Origin: Brachynemurus nebulosus
Lineage: Eukaryota; Arthropoda; Insecta; Neuroptera; Myrmeleontidae
Assembly (NCBI GenBank): GCA_035578155.1
Contig: JAPWDM010000006.1
Span: 14,338,305 to 14,402,304, forward strand
Direction of reading: 5' to 3'
Length of the DNA: 64,000 nucleotides
Both the position numbers and the translations under genes were made by a program. Below the pieces are notes generated by a model. That model ran no database searches. It was not told the origin of the DNA and was given only the letters and a program-made list of their open reading frames with translations. Shown here piece after piece: positions 1-12,346 of the stretch; within the stretch, counting starts at the first letter, position 1, and the number at the start of each line of letters is the position of its first letter.

Positions 1-1390
1 TTTCCTTTATTTTGCTTGCAACCAGTTAAAAATTTAAGAGCTTTTTTTGGCTGATCTACTATCAACTCGTTCTTGTCAAAGTACAAAATTATTAGAAATC
101 GGTATAATTTTTTTTTAAAGTTTGATGCACTATTATAAAAGTATTTTTGCAATTTTGGGAGTAAAATATATTATTTAGTCCCTCATAATTGGGAATCAAG
201 TGTCACTTTTAGTCCCAAGAGACTAAAAATACTTTTAGCTCTCGCTTTTAGACCACTCAGCAGCATGGAGAATTTACATGGCATCCCCAGTCAGCAAGCG
301 AAATTTAACTTAATTTAAATAATGTTGCTAGGTACACTAAAATCATAAACAAATTCAAACTTGTAGGTAAACACAAACAGTTGTATTGTATTGTTCAATT
401 TGTTTAATTTGCTCGCAATATTTTTGATGTCATATTATTACATACAATCTAAATATGACATTTAAATAATTTTTTTCGCAATTTTGTAGTTTAAAATTAT
501 CCGGAATTGCACAAGATAGTACCTATATAGTACCCCACGGGACTAAAGTATTTCTTTTTTTTTGGTCCCTGGTGTGTACTGTTGTGAATTGTTAAACAAT
601 GAACCATCAAATTTGTTTCATTTGTCGCAATATTATCTAATTATCGATTTCGTGGAAAGAATAACCGCAGTCGCCTATACAAGAAGTGTTAAATATTTAA
701 TTTATTTAAATTGAAAAGTTCTGGCAATTGACAAGAAGAGTTGAGTGTGGTTGGAGTGAGGTTGAACATTACATAAAATCAAATATACATAAATTTTTAG
801 TAGCACTATAGATATTACCAAGAGAGAGGATGCTACCAAAAAATTTTCTGACGTTTGGATAAAATACAGATGTTGCTTGATAATAAAAAAATTATATTCC
901 GATATAAAATAAATGTGTGCGTTATGTCAGCGGTGGCTTCGGTACTTCCCCGTATTTTATTCGATTCCAATAAAACAATGGTAGGTGTTTGAGAAATTAT
1001 TATTTGGTTCTGTTTCCTTTTTTCGTCGATGACATTGGAAATTGGTGTTGTTGGAAATGTATAGAGAGCAAAGGGTAATTACTGTTTTATTGATCATAAA
1101 CCCACTGGGATGGGATTAATTCTTTCGTTGCCAGTAATAATGAATTGTATGATTTTCAAAATTTTATTATGTTCAAAAATGCTGAAGAATTTTTTAAAAA
1201 AATTATGTTTCAGTCAAATGTTGGGCAACACTTTGTATAAAACTAAGGTGCAAGTCGCAGTTATTCGAAGATGTAAAAGAATCAAAAAGTAGCTTTTATT
1301 TTCTCTAGATAATGGTCCTGGAGGACTGACTACCCAGAAATTTTTTGAAAGTCGTTGCTAGTGTTTTAATTAAGCATAAAAATATTTTAA
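1..1390. other. AT-rich stretch, no gene recognised
   Basis: No reading frame here looks protein-like. Short scattered motifs of the form AGTCCC/GGGACT recur between about 170 and 560 and may be remnants of an old repeat, but I cannot define ends. Confidence 0.6.
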
Positions 1391-1640
1391 GGTACCATCA
1401 CAGTGTGATCGGCCCGATCAGCCGAAAAATAGTCAATTTTCGAAATTTTTTTTTCGGATGGATAGTATGGGGGAATGGTGATGAATTTTTTTTTACGATC
1501 AATACCTATCATTATTTAAGGTACCATCACATTGTGATTCTGCCGAAAAGTAGTCAATTTTCACAATTTTTTTCGGATGGATAGCATGGGGGAATGGGGA
1601 TGAATTTTTTTTTACGATTAATACGACTATTTGACAATAC
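1391..1640. repeat. Two-copy tandem duplication, ~129-bp unit
   Basis: Two diverged copies start at the GGTACCATCACA motif (1391 and 1520). Each runs through a TAGTCAATTTTC block, a poly-T block, CGGATGGATAG and GGGGGAATGG to a second poly-T block. No coding potential is seen; frames that cross it are broken by the poly-T tracts. Confidence 0.8.
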
Positions 1641-3005
1641 AAAAATATTTTTTTATTTATTTTTTATAACAATTATAATTTTTTGAAAGAAATGTCTTTA
1701 AAAAAGGCTGAAATTCGGTGCCCACGATTGCGGCCGCAGTTTTTATCCGGAAAAAAAAATCAAATCATATGAACGTATGTTCATATGAGTGAGAAATAAG
1801 CTTTTCCCACGTATTTTACACTATACTTTTTCTACGAGCACAATTTTTTTTCGTAAAATTTAACATAAATAATTAAATTAAAATTTAAATAAGTAGTAAA
1901 ATTTTTTTAAATTTATAATGTTAGTGGTAAGAAGTTCAAATTTTTGCCAAAGCATACTTTGAAACTATGGAAACAATAATAAATAATCAACATACATATG
2001 TATATTTTTAGAATTACATAATATGACATTATATATTAAATCAGACATTGCCAACTTTTTTATTATATTAAGCCGTGCGAAATAATTTCCCACTGTTATT
2101 CCCGTACAGTGTGGGCAATTGTTAATTTTTACATATAGTTAGCCGTGCACAAAATGTTACTTTTAATAGTAGGAGAAGAAAAAAATATTTTAACAATTAT
2201 ATTATATAACTTTCTATTACATCCTTCTATTACGGCCCTTGCTGGACGTCCTGTACGTCATTTATTATCATTTTCATTCACTGTATATCTCACTCTTTGA
2301 CATTAAATTATTATATCTCTTCTTTGTAGTAATTTTCAACCTATAGCACACATTTTACCTTATATCCAGTATATTGCATACAGCTTGTGTATAATATATT
2401 GTTTGCTTTTTCTGTTGTAAATTTATATAAAAAAGGGAAATTTTTAACAATAACAAATATTAAAAATTACTTTGCATATACACATTCAAAAGATAAACTC
2501 TAAAATGTAGAGCATTAGTACTACAAAAAAAAAAATATTTCTTTCATCGAAATAAAAATGGAGTAACATCAAAAGTGTTTTACAAATTGTAATCATCTGA
2601 ATTGCTTTTCATCGAGTTTTCTGTAATTAAAAAAAAAAACCAATCTCAAACACGAATAAAAAACAATATATTGATTATATTTTGTCCGTGCGTCTGTTCG
2701 CCCGCGTTCGCTCGCTTTAATTAATCACTAATTAGTTAAATGAATGATTGATTGGAGAAAAGCAAGATTAAAAATTTACTTTGCCCTTAAAACCACGCGA
2801 ATGCGAATCAGAAGAAGAATATTTTTTTTTTTATTATTTTACAGATATTTTATTTCTTTATAAATTGTCCGTTAGGTACTATACTTTAGTAGTTAAAGGA
2901 TCAATACGGGTAGTGTGTAAATTTCGGGCCCATAGTGTGATGTATGTGTTGTTTAGTATCAATAAAATATTTGAGTGTCACCGCAGGCACTTACAAAAAA
3001 CCTCA
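1641..3005. other. AT-rich stretch, no gene recognised
   Basis: There is no supportable gene. A short palindrome centred on AACGTATGTT lies near 1768-1789. The remainder is poly-A/poly-T-rich unique-looking sequence. Confidence 0.6.
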
Positions 3006-3700
3006 TTTAAAGGGGGGAGGATCCTCCAGAACTTCCAAATTTTTCATTTTTTGTTTTGCTTTAAAAGTTTATTAGAACGTTAATGAATACATTTCTAATG
3101 TTTCAATCCCAACAGAAAGATTATCTTAGATAACTTTAAACTGTTTTTAACTCTACTCTTCAAGAACGAAAACTTTTTAATAGCGTTTTTCTCAAAACAG
3201 ATCTTTTTCCGCTCCGTGGAACATAACTTAAAAAGTTATTAAGGTATTAACTTGAAATTTTGTACAGATACTCTTTAAGATATTGGCCTTTGCATATACT
3301 TAAAATTTTGCATAAATTATTATTATAAATATTGTTTATAACAATTTGTTTATAAAAAAAAGTCAAATTTTTTTCTTATTGATTTTAAATTGTGAAACAA
3401 AAAATTTCTTATCAGAAATAGGTATATGCAAAGCGTACTGACTTATTCTAATAAAATTTTTTTGTCCAATTGAATTCAGTTGATTACAAGAGGCTGGTCA
3501 TTCCATGGCGCAAATTAAAAGAGTCAACTTGAAACAGCTGTAGCGCCACCATTTTTTCCTTTTTTGCATAAAAATTTATGAGTGAATACAACATAACATG
3601 TACTATACTATGTAACTTTATTTGGTACAATAAATCTATCCAGTTTCTTAAAAAAAATTATTAAAAAACCTGTTGTCTGGAGGACCCTCGCCCTTTAAGC
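3006..3700. mobile_element. MITE-like element with imperfect terminal inverted repeats
   Basis: The left end (TTAAAGGGGGGAGGATCCTC) and the right end, read on the other strand (TTAAAGGGCGAGGGTCCTCC), match with few differences over about 26 bp. No transposase frame lies between them. The family is unassigned and no target duplication was resolved. Confidence 0.5.
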
Positions 3701-5534
3701 TTAATGTTTCGCAAACGTGGCAAAAAATTTTCATTTCCACTTCCCGATACGGAAAAGTACCTACCTCAACAAATTAAAAAAATTTTTACTGTACATATTA
3801 ATTGAGATATTTACCTGTAACATGTATATAGAAAATTTCATGATCATATTCGGGTGTGACAGATGAAGGAACGAAAGTAATTACTTACGTGCCTAAGAAA
3901 GTAAATAAAATTATATAATCTGGTATTTCGTTCTGGTATTATATTATCTAGTGTTTCGCCCGATTGACATTTCTATCAGAGAGAAAATTGGTAAGTATTA
4001 TTTACAGAAAATTTTAATTTTTCATTTCCCATTTTAACACTTCCCGCCCTCTTAAAAATAAATTTTCGAAGGAAAATATAGCATAAGTAATTGGGTCACC
4101 ATCATCTATACCAGTGTTTTTCAAACTTTCCCCATTGCGGAACACTTTTTCAGTTCTACCAATTATCCGGAACAATAAACTAAAAAAAAAGGAACAAAAA
4201 AAAACCAAGACAAGCTTTTTGCCTTCGATTGCAAACCAAACCGCGTGACTTTCTGACCGAAACCACACTATAATGTTCTTTCTCTCACTTTCCATAATCT
4301 CTCTCATGGACGCCATTTTTAAAAAAAATTTCGCGGGACACAAGTGTGGACGTACGGACGGTTTTGGAAATTTTGTCTTGCAACAGTAAAAATTGGAATA
4401 CTGCAACACATAATTATATTTGTGCCTAGTAAACCATTCAGAAAAATTACATCCAGTTTGTCCGATATATGAAGCATTACATAAATAGATAAATTTATTG
4501 AACTTTAGCGAGGGACAGGATTAATTATTACTGAGTGATTCCGATCATGGGTTTGATTTGAATCATTCCCAACTACATTAAATATCTTAAGTTTGCTTAA
4601 AAATTTTTACGGTATTGTATAGTTGGGGGACTTTGATTTTCATCAAGATATTATATTTGTTTCATTTTCAAATAATATATTTCTTTTGTAAAATCTCCGT
4701 CCATAAAACGCAGAGTATGATGAATGAAGCTCTTAATTTATATGAAAGACAATAAAAAGAAAGAAAAATACTCAAATAATAATACTTTTCCCTCATTCAT
4801 AGTAACTTTTATTTTTATATTTTATTTTCAAAAAAAAAAAAATTCCCCTGTGTTGTTGGTTGAAACAAAATTACATAGTCGGTAGCAAGCAAGCACTTAA
4901 CTTCATATATCAAAATAAAATGCGCCCTTCGTTCAACTTTTTCCATTTCGAGCAACAACAACATTATGTGATGTTCGAATTTAAAGACAGAGGACGTAAG
5001 CACAAGAAGTACAAGCTCAAAATGTAATCTGTTGTTCTTTTATGTAATTTGAAACAAGAAAATGCTTTTATATTGTGCATGAATTTCGATTTGTTTTAAG
5101 CCTATGCTATAGCTAACTACAAGTCTACAACATCACCCCAACCACGTCAAGTTGAATATAACATATATATTAAATCAAACAAATGATACGCCACGGGACA
5201 AGTAAATGTGGATAAGTGATGAATAATTATGTCGAACATGGGAGCAATAGGTTTTGATGTTGACTCATTTATTCGGTTGGTGTGAATTTAAAAAAAAAAA
5301 AATTATTTTTATTTTTATTAAGAAAAATATTTCTCTACTTTTTTTTGCAAAAATTTATTTTTAGCACAATATTGTTTTAATAATTCATCTTATAATATAT
5401 GAGTCAAATGGTTAGTTACAGAGTAACACTGATTTAAGTGTAGTTATCTTGGATTAAACAAATTTGTTTTGGGAACTTTGTAGTTTATTGCACTAGCATG
5501 TTAGAGAGAGAAATTGCAAAATAGCGAAGGTAAG
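3701..5534. other. No gene recognised; possible hAT-type end near 4112
   Basis: Most of this is featureless AT-rich DNA. The motif CAGTGTTTTTCAAAC at about 4112 resembles the terminal sequence of many hAT elements, but I could not find a partner end. A 131-codon minus-strand frame over 4014-4409 reads through this repeat and is not protein-like. Confidence 0.4.
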
Positions 5535-5747
5535 TAAATTAAAAATCACAAAGTGATTGAAAAAATTATCCGAATCGGCTGGGAATCGAACCCAGGATCT
5601 CCTGGTAACTAGCCAGGTGTGCTATCCATTATACTATCGATCCTTTGCTCGACAGGCGCCCGATACAGACAACATTTAATCACCTATGTGTATGTATTCC
5701 CGGCCGATCCGGATAATTTTTTCAATCATTTTGTGATTTTTAATTTA
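5535..5747. mobile_element. Fold-back element with 52-bp arms enclosing a tRNA-like sequence
   Basis: The left arm (5535-5586) and right arm (5696-5747) are inverted copies with only about three mismatches over 52 bp. Between and partly within them lies a minus-strand tRNA-Thr-like sequence. The left arm contains the tRNA T-arm and 3' acceptor half, so the right arm carries a second, inverted tRNA 3' half. The fold-back may have formed from a tRNA-derived repeat. Target duplications are not clear. Confidence 0.7.
5572..5643 (-). tRNA. tRNA-Thr(AGT)-like sequence, possibly a pseudogene or SINE head
   Basis: On the minus strand a 72-nt cloverleaf can be drawn. The acceptor arm GGATCGA pairs with CCGATTC (one mismatch, one wobble). 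The anticodon arm CCTGG/CCAGG closes loop CTAGTTA (anticodon AGT), and the T arm CTGGG/CCCAG closes TTCGATT. A box A-like TAGTATAATGG and a box B-like GGTTCGATTCC are present. The D stem is weak (two non-pairs), and the sequence sits in a fold-back element. It could therefore be a functional gene caught in a repeat or a tRNA-derived pseudogene. Confidence 0.5.
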
Positions 5748-6178
5748 TATATGTGGTTTTTGGTCATGTTAACTAAAGGAAGTCGAGTGCTTAAAGGTTC
5801 AGTTTAGCTGAACGATAAGTGAACACATAAATACTACGTGTGTTTTAAATGCAGACAAAAGTCTGTCATACGTAGTAGTGTTTCACAAGCACTCAATAAT
5901 ATTTGAAATTGAAAAGCGAAGGTAAGGTTATATTTTTCCCGCTATTATGAAGCGCCCAACTAATACACTATTTTGACAACTAATACACACTCAGAGTATC
6001 TATTGTGTCTAGACAGAGAGCGAGCTACGCTTATGTTTACATAACTTATTGGTCGGTGTACACTTTATAAGGAATTGTTGACACAGTATAGTGTTGTGTC
6101 GCAGTTAGTTAAGCTTGACCATCAACTTGTTAATAATTCATTAGATTTATCCTAACTTAAACAATGGCATAAGATGTT
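5748..6178. other. No gene recognised
   Basis: It contains a small interrupted inverted repeat around 5820-5885 (ACTACGTGTG ... CGTAGTAGTG) and nothing else that I can assign. Confidence 0.5.
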
Positions 6179-7098
6179 GGGTGAATGCGGGAGAGATGCC
6201 GCACATTTTGAAAACACTTGATAATTCTTTAAGTATGCATTTAATTGATTTGCAATTTGGTGCACAATAAATGTAAACATTGATCTTTAAAATTATTTAA
6301 AAATAATTTTAAATCTTGAGTCATAAAGGATTCATAATTAACATTTTTTTAGAGCCTGCAAAGCGGCGTCTCTCCCTCGCCTATGGGTGAGATGCCGCAT
6401 TAAAGAAGGTGAGACGCTGCATAGCTCATATTAAAAATTTTGCACTTTACACACATCTCCATACATGATGCATGCCATATATAACCATTTTTGGCACTTT
6501 ATACATCTTAACCAGTCAACTTTTTTTTGTTTCTGAGTACTTTTCAAAACATTCAATATACACGCAATCATCATTATTTTCGTTATCTTCACTAATATGA
6601 GAGCTCTTTCTGATTCAATTAATGGATCTTTTATATTTACGTGGCATAATCTACAGTCCAAAAAAAGAATTGCATAATTAAGATATAGGTCTATGTTTTT
6701 AATATGTAATATGATGCGGCACCTCTACCAACTTTAAATGCGGCATCTCTCCTTTTTGTTGGGATAGATGCTGCATGCTAAAATTTTATACAGTACTTTT
6801 AAAATATACCTAAATTAATAACAAAACTCATTTTTATTAAAACAATAAACTATATATTTTTAAATTCGAATGAATTAAATGCTTGATAAAATATTACGTT
6901 AAAAAACTTACTTTTCAATAATGAAAAGTTGAATAATTACTAAACTGATGAACTAATCATAAATGTTACCATATACAGCTTAAATAAGTAACTTATTTTA
7001 AACATATAATCCATTAATAGGGCTATCTATCAATCAACGGACGAACTATGGCTGCTGCGGCTTCTCTCCCGACGAGGCATCTCTCCCGCACTTACCCT
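6179..7098. mobile_element. Degraded DNA transposon with GCGGGAGAGATGCC termini
   Basis: The left end reads GGGTGAATGCGGGAGAGATG and the right end, on the other strand, GGGTAAGTGCGGGAGAGATG. Between them the core GCGGCATCTCTCC recurs at least six more times in both orientations (about 6362-6415, 6715-6780 and 7050-7090). A minus-strand remnant with a transposase-like zinc-binding tail lies inside. The size of about 920 bp suggests an internally deleted copy. Confidence 0.6.
6431..6661 (-). pseudogene. Fragment resembling the C-terminal tail of a DDE transposase
   Basis: The frame is 77 codons long with no ATG at its 5' limit, so it is a fragment. Visible features are an N-proximal CRLC pair and a C-terminal WLRCIKCQKWLYMAC, which resembles the PHD/zinc-binding tail found after the catalytic domain in many pogo-like DDE transposases of insects. 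No catalytic core is present. It lies inside an element with terminal inverted repeats, which supports the reading. The family assignment is an inference from a short motif. Confidence 0.4.
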
Positions 7099-7867
7099 AT
7101 ATAAAGTGTCAGCTGTCAAAAAGTTGTACGTGTAAATTTTTTTAATTAAATGGTAAATAAAATGTAAATTTAGAAAATCAAAACAGTTGACTGGGTAAAA
7201 ACAAAGTTAAAAAACAATTAAATATACACGTTTAACAAGTTAAACAGAAATATCTGATGCCTCCTTTACTTTTTTAATAATTTTTTTTATTTCATTTCAT
7301 ATTCTTTTGTATTTTTAGTTCACGTTTTGCGCAATCGAGTTTCTATTTTATTTCACTGTTTTCCTTTTGTTTTTCTCTCTTTTTTGTTTTTGTTTTTGTT
7401 TTTTGTTTTTTGTGTTTTGTTTTTTTCTTTTGATGCCACAATCTCGTTATTAATTTTGAAGATTAAAATAAACTAGAAAGTCCTGTACCTAATTCTATAT
7501 ATTTGGACGTTGGTGTACATTATTTTATTCATACAATATTTATGGATTATTGATGAGTTGTTTAAGTAAAACTATTTTCAGATTTGTTTGCTCCTTTATT
7601 AAATCTACATATGGAAATTCTATATATTCGGGTATAGTTTGTATCCGCCATGTTGCTTGCACACTTTAAATCTCTCGTCTCGATCATAGTTTTTTTTCTT
7701 TTTTTTACGTTTTTAGTTTAAAAAAAGAAATTTAAAAAATGAAATATGAAGCATTTGCTAGTACGGATTGGTAGCTGGCTATACAATAATTTATATTTAC
7801 CTTTTGGCCGCTAATTATCTACCTGTACCAGCCAATATAGTGTGTGATTGTACTGATATTAGTGCAC
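7099..7867. other. No gene recognised; T/G-rich low-complexity run
   Basis: About 7330-7435 is built of TTTTTG-type units. The rest is AT-rich without a supportable reading frame. Confidence 0.6.
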
Positions 7868-8252
7868 AGTAGGGATGTTATGGATATGAAATTTCGGATA
7901 CGGATTCGGATACGGATATTTAAAAACATTTTTTTCGGATACGGATAATGTTTCGGATACGGTTACGGTTACGGATAATTGCTTTTAGTGAACATTTTTG
8001 TTTTAGGAAAACGGGGAAAATTGTACCGAGAAAAGTGAACGCCAAACACGATTCAACAAAAATTTATCAAAGGAAGCACATGCAGCAAAAATTTTCTTCG
8101 ATTCAACTCAGCTTTCCAATGGCAGTTGTCTATTATTATCCGAAACAAATCCGAAAATTTTAGTTTCGGATACGGTTTCGGTTACGGATAATTAATTATT
8201 TCGGATATGCGGTAGTTTCGGTTACGGTTACGGATATCCAAAACATCCTTAC
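7868..8252. mobile_element. hAT-like MITE rich in CGGATACGG/GGTTACGG motifs
   Basis: The ends GTAGGGATGTTATGGATAT and, on the opposite strand, GTAAGGATGTTTTGGATATC form an imperfect inverted repeat with the GGGATG core seen in hAT elements. The interior is filled with TTCGGATACGG and GGTTACGGATA repeats, densest near both ends. A 71-codon plus-strand frame inside is not protein-like. I could not confirm an 8-bp target duplication. Confidence 0.6.
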
Positions 8253-9015
8253 ACAAGAGCTTTCACAGACCGATGGTCAGTGTCGGTATCGAGGTATACG
8301 ATTACGGTAAAGCTTAAAAGTATTATATATTTCCGAGTTTGTTTATTCATACTATGCTTCATTTATGAAAAAAAAACTATTATTTTGAAATTACGGCAAT
8401 ATCATGACAGTGATGCTCAATTTTTTAACACGTTGACGGTTGTGAACGCCGTATGACATCAAGTTAAAATCTTTTCAAAATAGTTTAAAAATTTAGAGTG
8501 AGCAGCGGCAGCCTTATTATGTATGGTTAGCAAAACTAAAGTGAAGATTCTTAGTGCTAAATTAATATCAAGTCCAAGATCCTTAATCTTTGTAATGGTT
8601 TTGCATTTGCTCTGGGATTGGAAGTAATTTTGACGAAATATACATAAAATTAAACACTAATAAATTTCTCCTACAAAGAACTTTTAGAGCAAAATAGCCA
8701 AATTCGTTCAGCACGTGTGACTTATTTTCCGAATATCCCGTTTTCTTCCTGTCTCTTATAGTTGTGATTTTGTTAAAAATGAAGAAAGAACCGTAAAATT
8801 ACGGATTTTGTAATTTTTACATAATTCAGTATAGGTAATGACGCGACGTCATAAAGTAAAATTCTTTGTAAAATAAATATTTAGAAAAATAAAAAGAATT
8901 GGTGAAATTTTGGTAATTTGTAAAATGAAAATTTTTGAATTTTAGTTTTTCTTTCTTTAAATCTAATAGATTTGAGCGTTACTTTATGGTATTCTATATT
9001 TGATATTAAATAAAA
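8253..9015. other. No gene recognised
   Basis: AT-rich sequence with no repeat structure or reading frame that I can support. Confidence 0.5.
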
Positions 9016-9150
9016 ACACTTTTATTGCATATAAAAACTCTTATGACATGTTTCGGTCAATATAACCATTCTCAAACGTGTCATCACACGTTTGAGAATG
9101 GTCATATTAACCGAAACATAAGAATTTTTATATACAATAAAAGTGGCATT
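9016..9150. repeat. Near-perfect hairpin (fold-back), ~62-bp arms
   Basis: The left arm (about 9016-9080) and right arm (about 9085-9148) are inverted copies separated by a few bases. The right arm lacks five bases (ACATG) present in the left. The arms carry the motif ACATGTTTCGGTCAATAT, which is also the core of the 113-bp satellite at 26270-27110. Confidence 0.85.
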
Positions 9151-9378
9151 TTAAAAAGTAAAGTGTTTTTACTTACTAATATTCTTTATTTAGTTTATAG
9201 AACTCATTTTCTAAAGAAAATTACTCCTCCCTCTATGCAGAACCCAAATTCTAATTCACGTCTATAAATAGGCCACAAACTTTTACGTCAAATAGTCCTG
9301 TGATAAGTAAACAGTTAGCATCGAAGTTTTATCAATTAATTTTGATATGAAATAAAAAAAAAAATAGTGTGTTACAAT

Positions 9379-10610
9379 CAGGGCTGGGAACTATTTAAAA
9401 TGATTTCATTTTAAATATGTATTTAAAATACAAAATGGCATTTTGCATTTTCTATTTTAAATAAGTTCGGTCAAACCATTTTCCATTGTGAATTTAAAAT
9501 GGAAATTGGAATCCATTTTGCATTTAAAATGAAAATGCATGTATACTCAAATTTATGTGCATGTATATGACACTTATGACTCATATTAATCACAGAACTC
9601 GAATTGAACGTACCTAGTCCAACAAATTGTGTTACATGTGAGTCGATTTAATTGACCCAATTTTTTTAAAATTCGAGTTTCAATGTCACTTGAGTTACTA
9701 GAGTTGCAGTTCTCTCAAGTCAAATTTTTCTGATTCAAATCGTGTGCTATTATTTTTAAGACACGTCGATAAGAAATGTTTTAGTATTTCGAGTAGATGA
9801 TTTTCATAATTTAGAAGCCGCAGTAGTAGCGTAGTCACGGTTTGATTATGTCAAGTCTGAATTAAATTTTACAATATTTTTGAGTAACAATATTTCAAGA
9901 GTTAAATTTTGTTTTCATATCATTCAAACTTTATAAAAGTTTCTCAAAAGACTGCGCTGCCCTTATTTAATTTCAATACGTTTGACATTTTCTTAACTTT
10001 TTTTTATTAATATAAAAAACGATAAAGGCCGATTCTCGCGTAACGCACGGAACATTTTTGCAACAAAAACATTTTTAAAAAAAATGAACTTAATAACAAA
10101 CAAAACAAAAAGTTTATAACATGGGGCAACTGGATCAAAATTTTTTGAGCATATTTTAATTTATATCTGAAATTCAGTACTCCAAATATAAGACATAAAC
10201 TTCGTTTTGTGCGATGTTCCGTGCGTCACGTGACTTTATGCCTCATATCTTGAGTACTGGACTGCAGATAAAAATTAGAAAATGGTCAAAAAATTTTAAT
10301 TCATTTTCTGCGTATTATAGACATTTTGTTTTGTTTATTATTAATTGCATTTTTTATGAAAAAATGTTTTTTTGCAAAAATGTCCCGTGCGTCACGCGAG
10401 AATCGCCCTAAAAGATTTATAGTACCTATAAAAAAGTAAAAAAAGTAAAATTTTGCATTTTATAATCCATTTTAAATAGCTATTTTCCATTTTCTATTTT
10501 AAATATGTTCAGCAAAACCATTTTTCATTTTGTATTTTAAATGCATTTTTGGAAACCATTTTTCATTTTCTATTTTAAATGGTTTCTATGAATCATTTTT
10601 CCCAGCCCTG
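9379..10610. mobile_element. hAT-superfamily non-autonomous element with 8-bp TSD
   Basis: The termini are CAGGGCTGGG and CCCAGCCCTG, flanked on both sides by the 8-bp duplication GTTACAAT (9371-9378 and 10611-10618). Both subterminal regions are made of ATTTTAAAAT-type motifs. There is no transposase frame, and another MITE is nested at 10028-10411. The 8-bp duplication and CAGGG terminus identify the hAT superfamily. Confidence 0.9.
10028..10411. mobile_element. Nested MITE with GCGTNACGCACGG-type inverted ends
   Basis: The left end GGCCGATTCTCGCGTAACGC and the right end, on the other strand, GGGCGATTCTCGCGTGACGC continue to match through GCACGGRACATTTTTGCAA. A second internal copy of the GTTCCGTGCGTCACGTGA motif lies at about 10215-10235. 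The element sits within the hAT element and is therefore the younger insertion. Confidence 0.75.
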
Positions 10611-10619
10611 GTTACAATA

Positions 10620-11945
10620 ATACTCCTAAATTAAATTATAGTTACAAATTGTCCAATAATAAATAGTAATTAACATTGTGCAAAAAAAGCAAATAACAAA
10701 TCACTTCCTGTTCAAATCCAATAATAATTGGATCAATTCACATAAAACATCCGGTACAAATCTGTATTGCGTAATCAATAGCGTCATAATTTGACCAGCT
10801 GTTTTTTTTTTTTTTTTTAAATTACATTTTTTTGTCCCGTTTTGATATTTGATCTGAAGCAGATAAATTAATATTATTATTTCAATGTATCGCCACCCAA
10901 ATACAAACGACTCCATACCACTCATATCCGCCTGACGTCCAAAACACGAAACATCTATGACAAAAAAAAAAAATTAAAAAAACCCCTAGTAGTCGCGGCA
11001 ATGAAAGAAGAATTATAAATAAAATAATACATTTGACCAAAAAAAAAGCGGATCGTCAGTCATCGAGAGCGAACCAGAGCCAGCAGCTGATGATAAACAG
11101 AAAAAAAAAAGTTTGTGATAAAAATACACAAAAAACCAAAGATTTATTTTCAACCACACACAGTGGGAAAAAACATGGACGAGCAATAAAGCTCGTGTTT
11201 TGTGTGCATTGCATACATTTAGGCGGTGTATATGTATGTAGGTTATGTTGAGCAAGTGACTAGTGTAGCGATGGGAAGTCCCCATGCGCGTAACTTAGTT
11301 CCCAAGATAGTCGCACTGCTGCGCTAGTTGTTTATGATGCTAGTGGTAGCTTTGTGCGTTTAGTATATCGTGAAATATCAACACGAGCACATTATATAGT
11401 AAGGTGGACGGTACAAAACGGTGTATATGATATATTATATTTGTTTTTATACGTTGTGGGCAGTTTCCCCGCCGTTTGGTAACCCGTTTTTGGTCGAGCG
11501 AAGAAACCGCAAACAGGAACATTTGTGGATGCGAATTTTTTGGTGAATTTCGTTTTGTTTATATATTTTTTTCGTATTGTTTTGACGAATTGTCATGTGA
11601 TAGAAGTTGGTTGGGATTATTTGAAAAAATTTTGAGTGATATTTTTTGTGTCATAATTAAAGAGTGAGCTATTGTCATATCATCAATTTTTTTTGCGTGT
11701 TACGTGATACAGTAACATTAAAACTAGATTGTTGTTTAAGTGTTACAATTAATTAATAGTACATTTGTTAAAGTTTACATAAAAAGAAAAATTAAGAAAA
11801 TTCGTGATTTTAGGTGGGTTTGTTTTTTCTGTTGTGAAACGTTGTCCGTAGTGTCAATTGTAACGGTAATTGTTTTATATTTTTCTAATTATTTTTTTTT
11901 AAACGTTTACAACATCATTTTATAATGTGTGTTATCAAAACAAGT
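10620..11945. other. No gene recognised; less AT-rich block at 11040-11560
   Basis: A poly-T run lies at 10800-10818. The block at about 11040-11560 has higher GC than its surroundings and could hold an untranslated exon or regulatory sequence. Its reading frames are short, on both strands, and not protein-like. Confidence 0.35.
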
Positions 11946-12135
11946 GTATACAGGATGATCTAGAAATGATGTGATGAATTAAAGTAAAGAAGGTTTATTT
12001 TGAAAGGGGGGGAAACATTTTATATTTTTTGTGTGAAAAACTGTGCGTTGTTATTTTGAAAGCACTTGGATAAATGAAGAATGTCAACCGTAGCAACTAT
12101 ATAAAAATGGGTCCTTACATTTATGGCAATAAATA

Positions 12136-12346
12136 GGGCCGGCGAGAGCGATGTCGGGCCCCCGGGCAGACGAAATTTTTCGTTCCATCATACTTCAACA
12201 CATTTTTCCATTTTTACCCCCAAAAAATAGCTTGGCGAAAGAAAAGCTCATCGATCTTTTCTCGGGCCCCCAGTCTACCTTCCGGGCCCCATTTTAGGCC
12301 CGAGCCCCCGGACAATTGTCCACCTGCCCTACCCTCTCACCGGCAG
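12136..12346. repeat. GC-rich GGGCCC repeat, copy 1
   Basis: It begins with GGGCCGGCGAGAG and ends with CTCTCACCGGC. Inside are several GGGCCCCC/CCGGGC blocks that stand out from AT-rich surroundings. It is related to the block at 13299-13492, in the opposite orientation. Confidence 0.6.

Noticed and set aside
4014..4409. 131-codon minus-strand frame
   Set aside because: It crosses a hAT-like terminal motif, is Phe-rich from poly-A/T tracts and has no recognisable domain.
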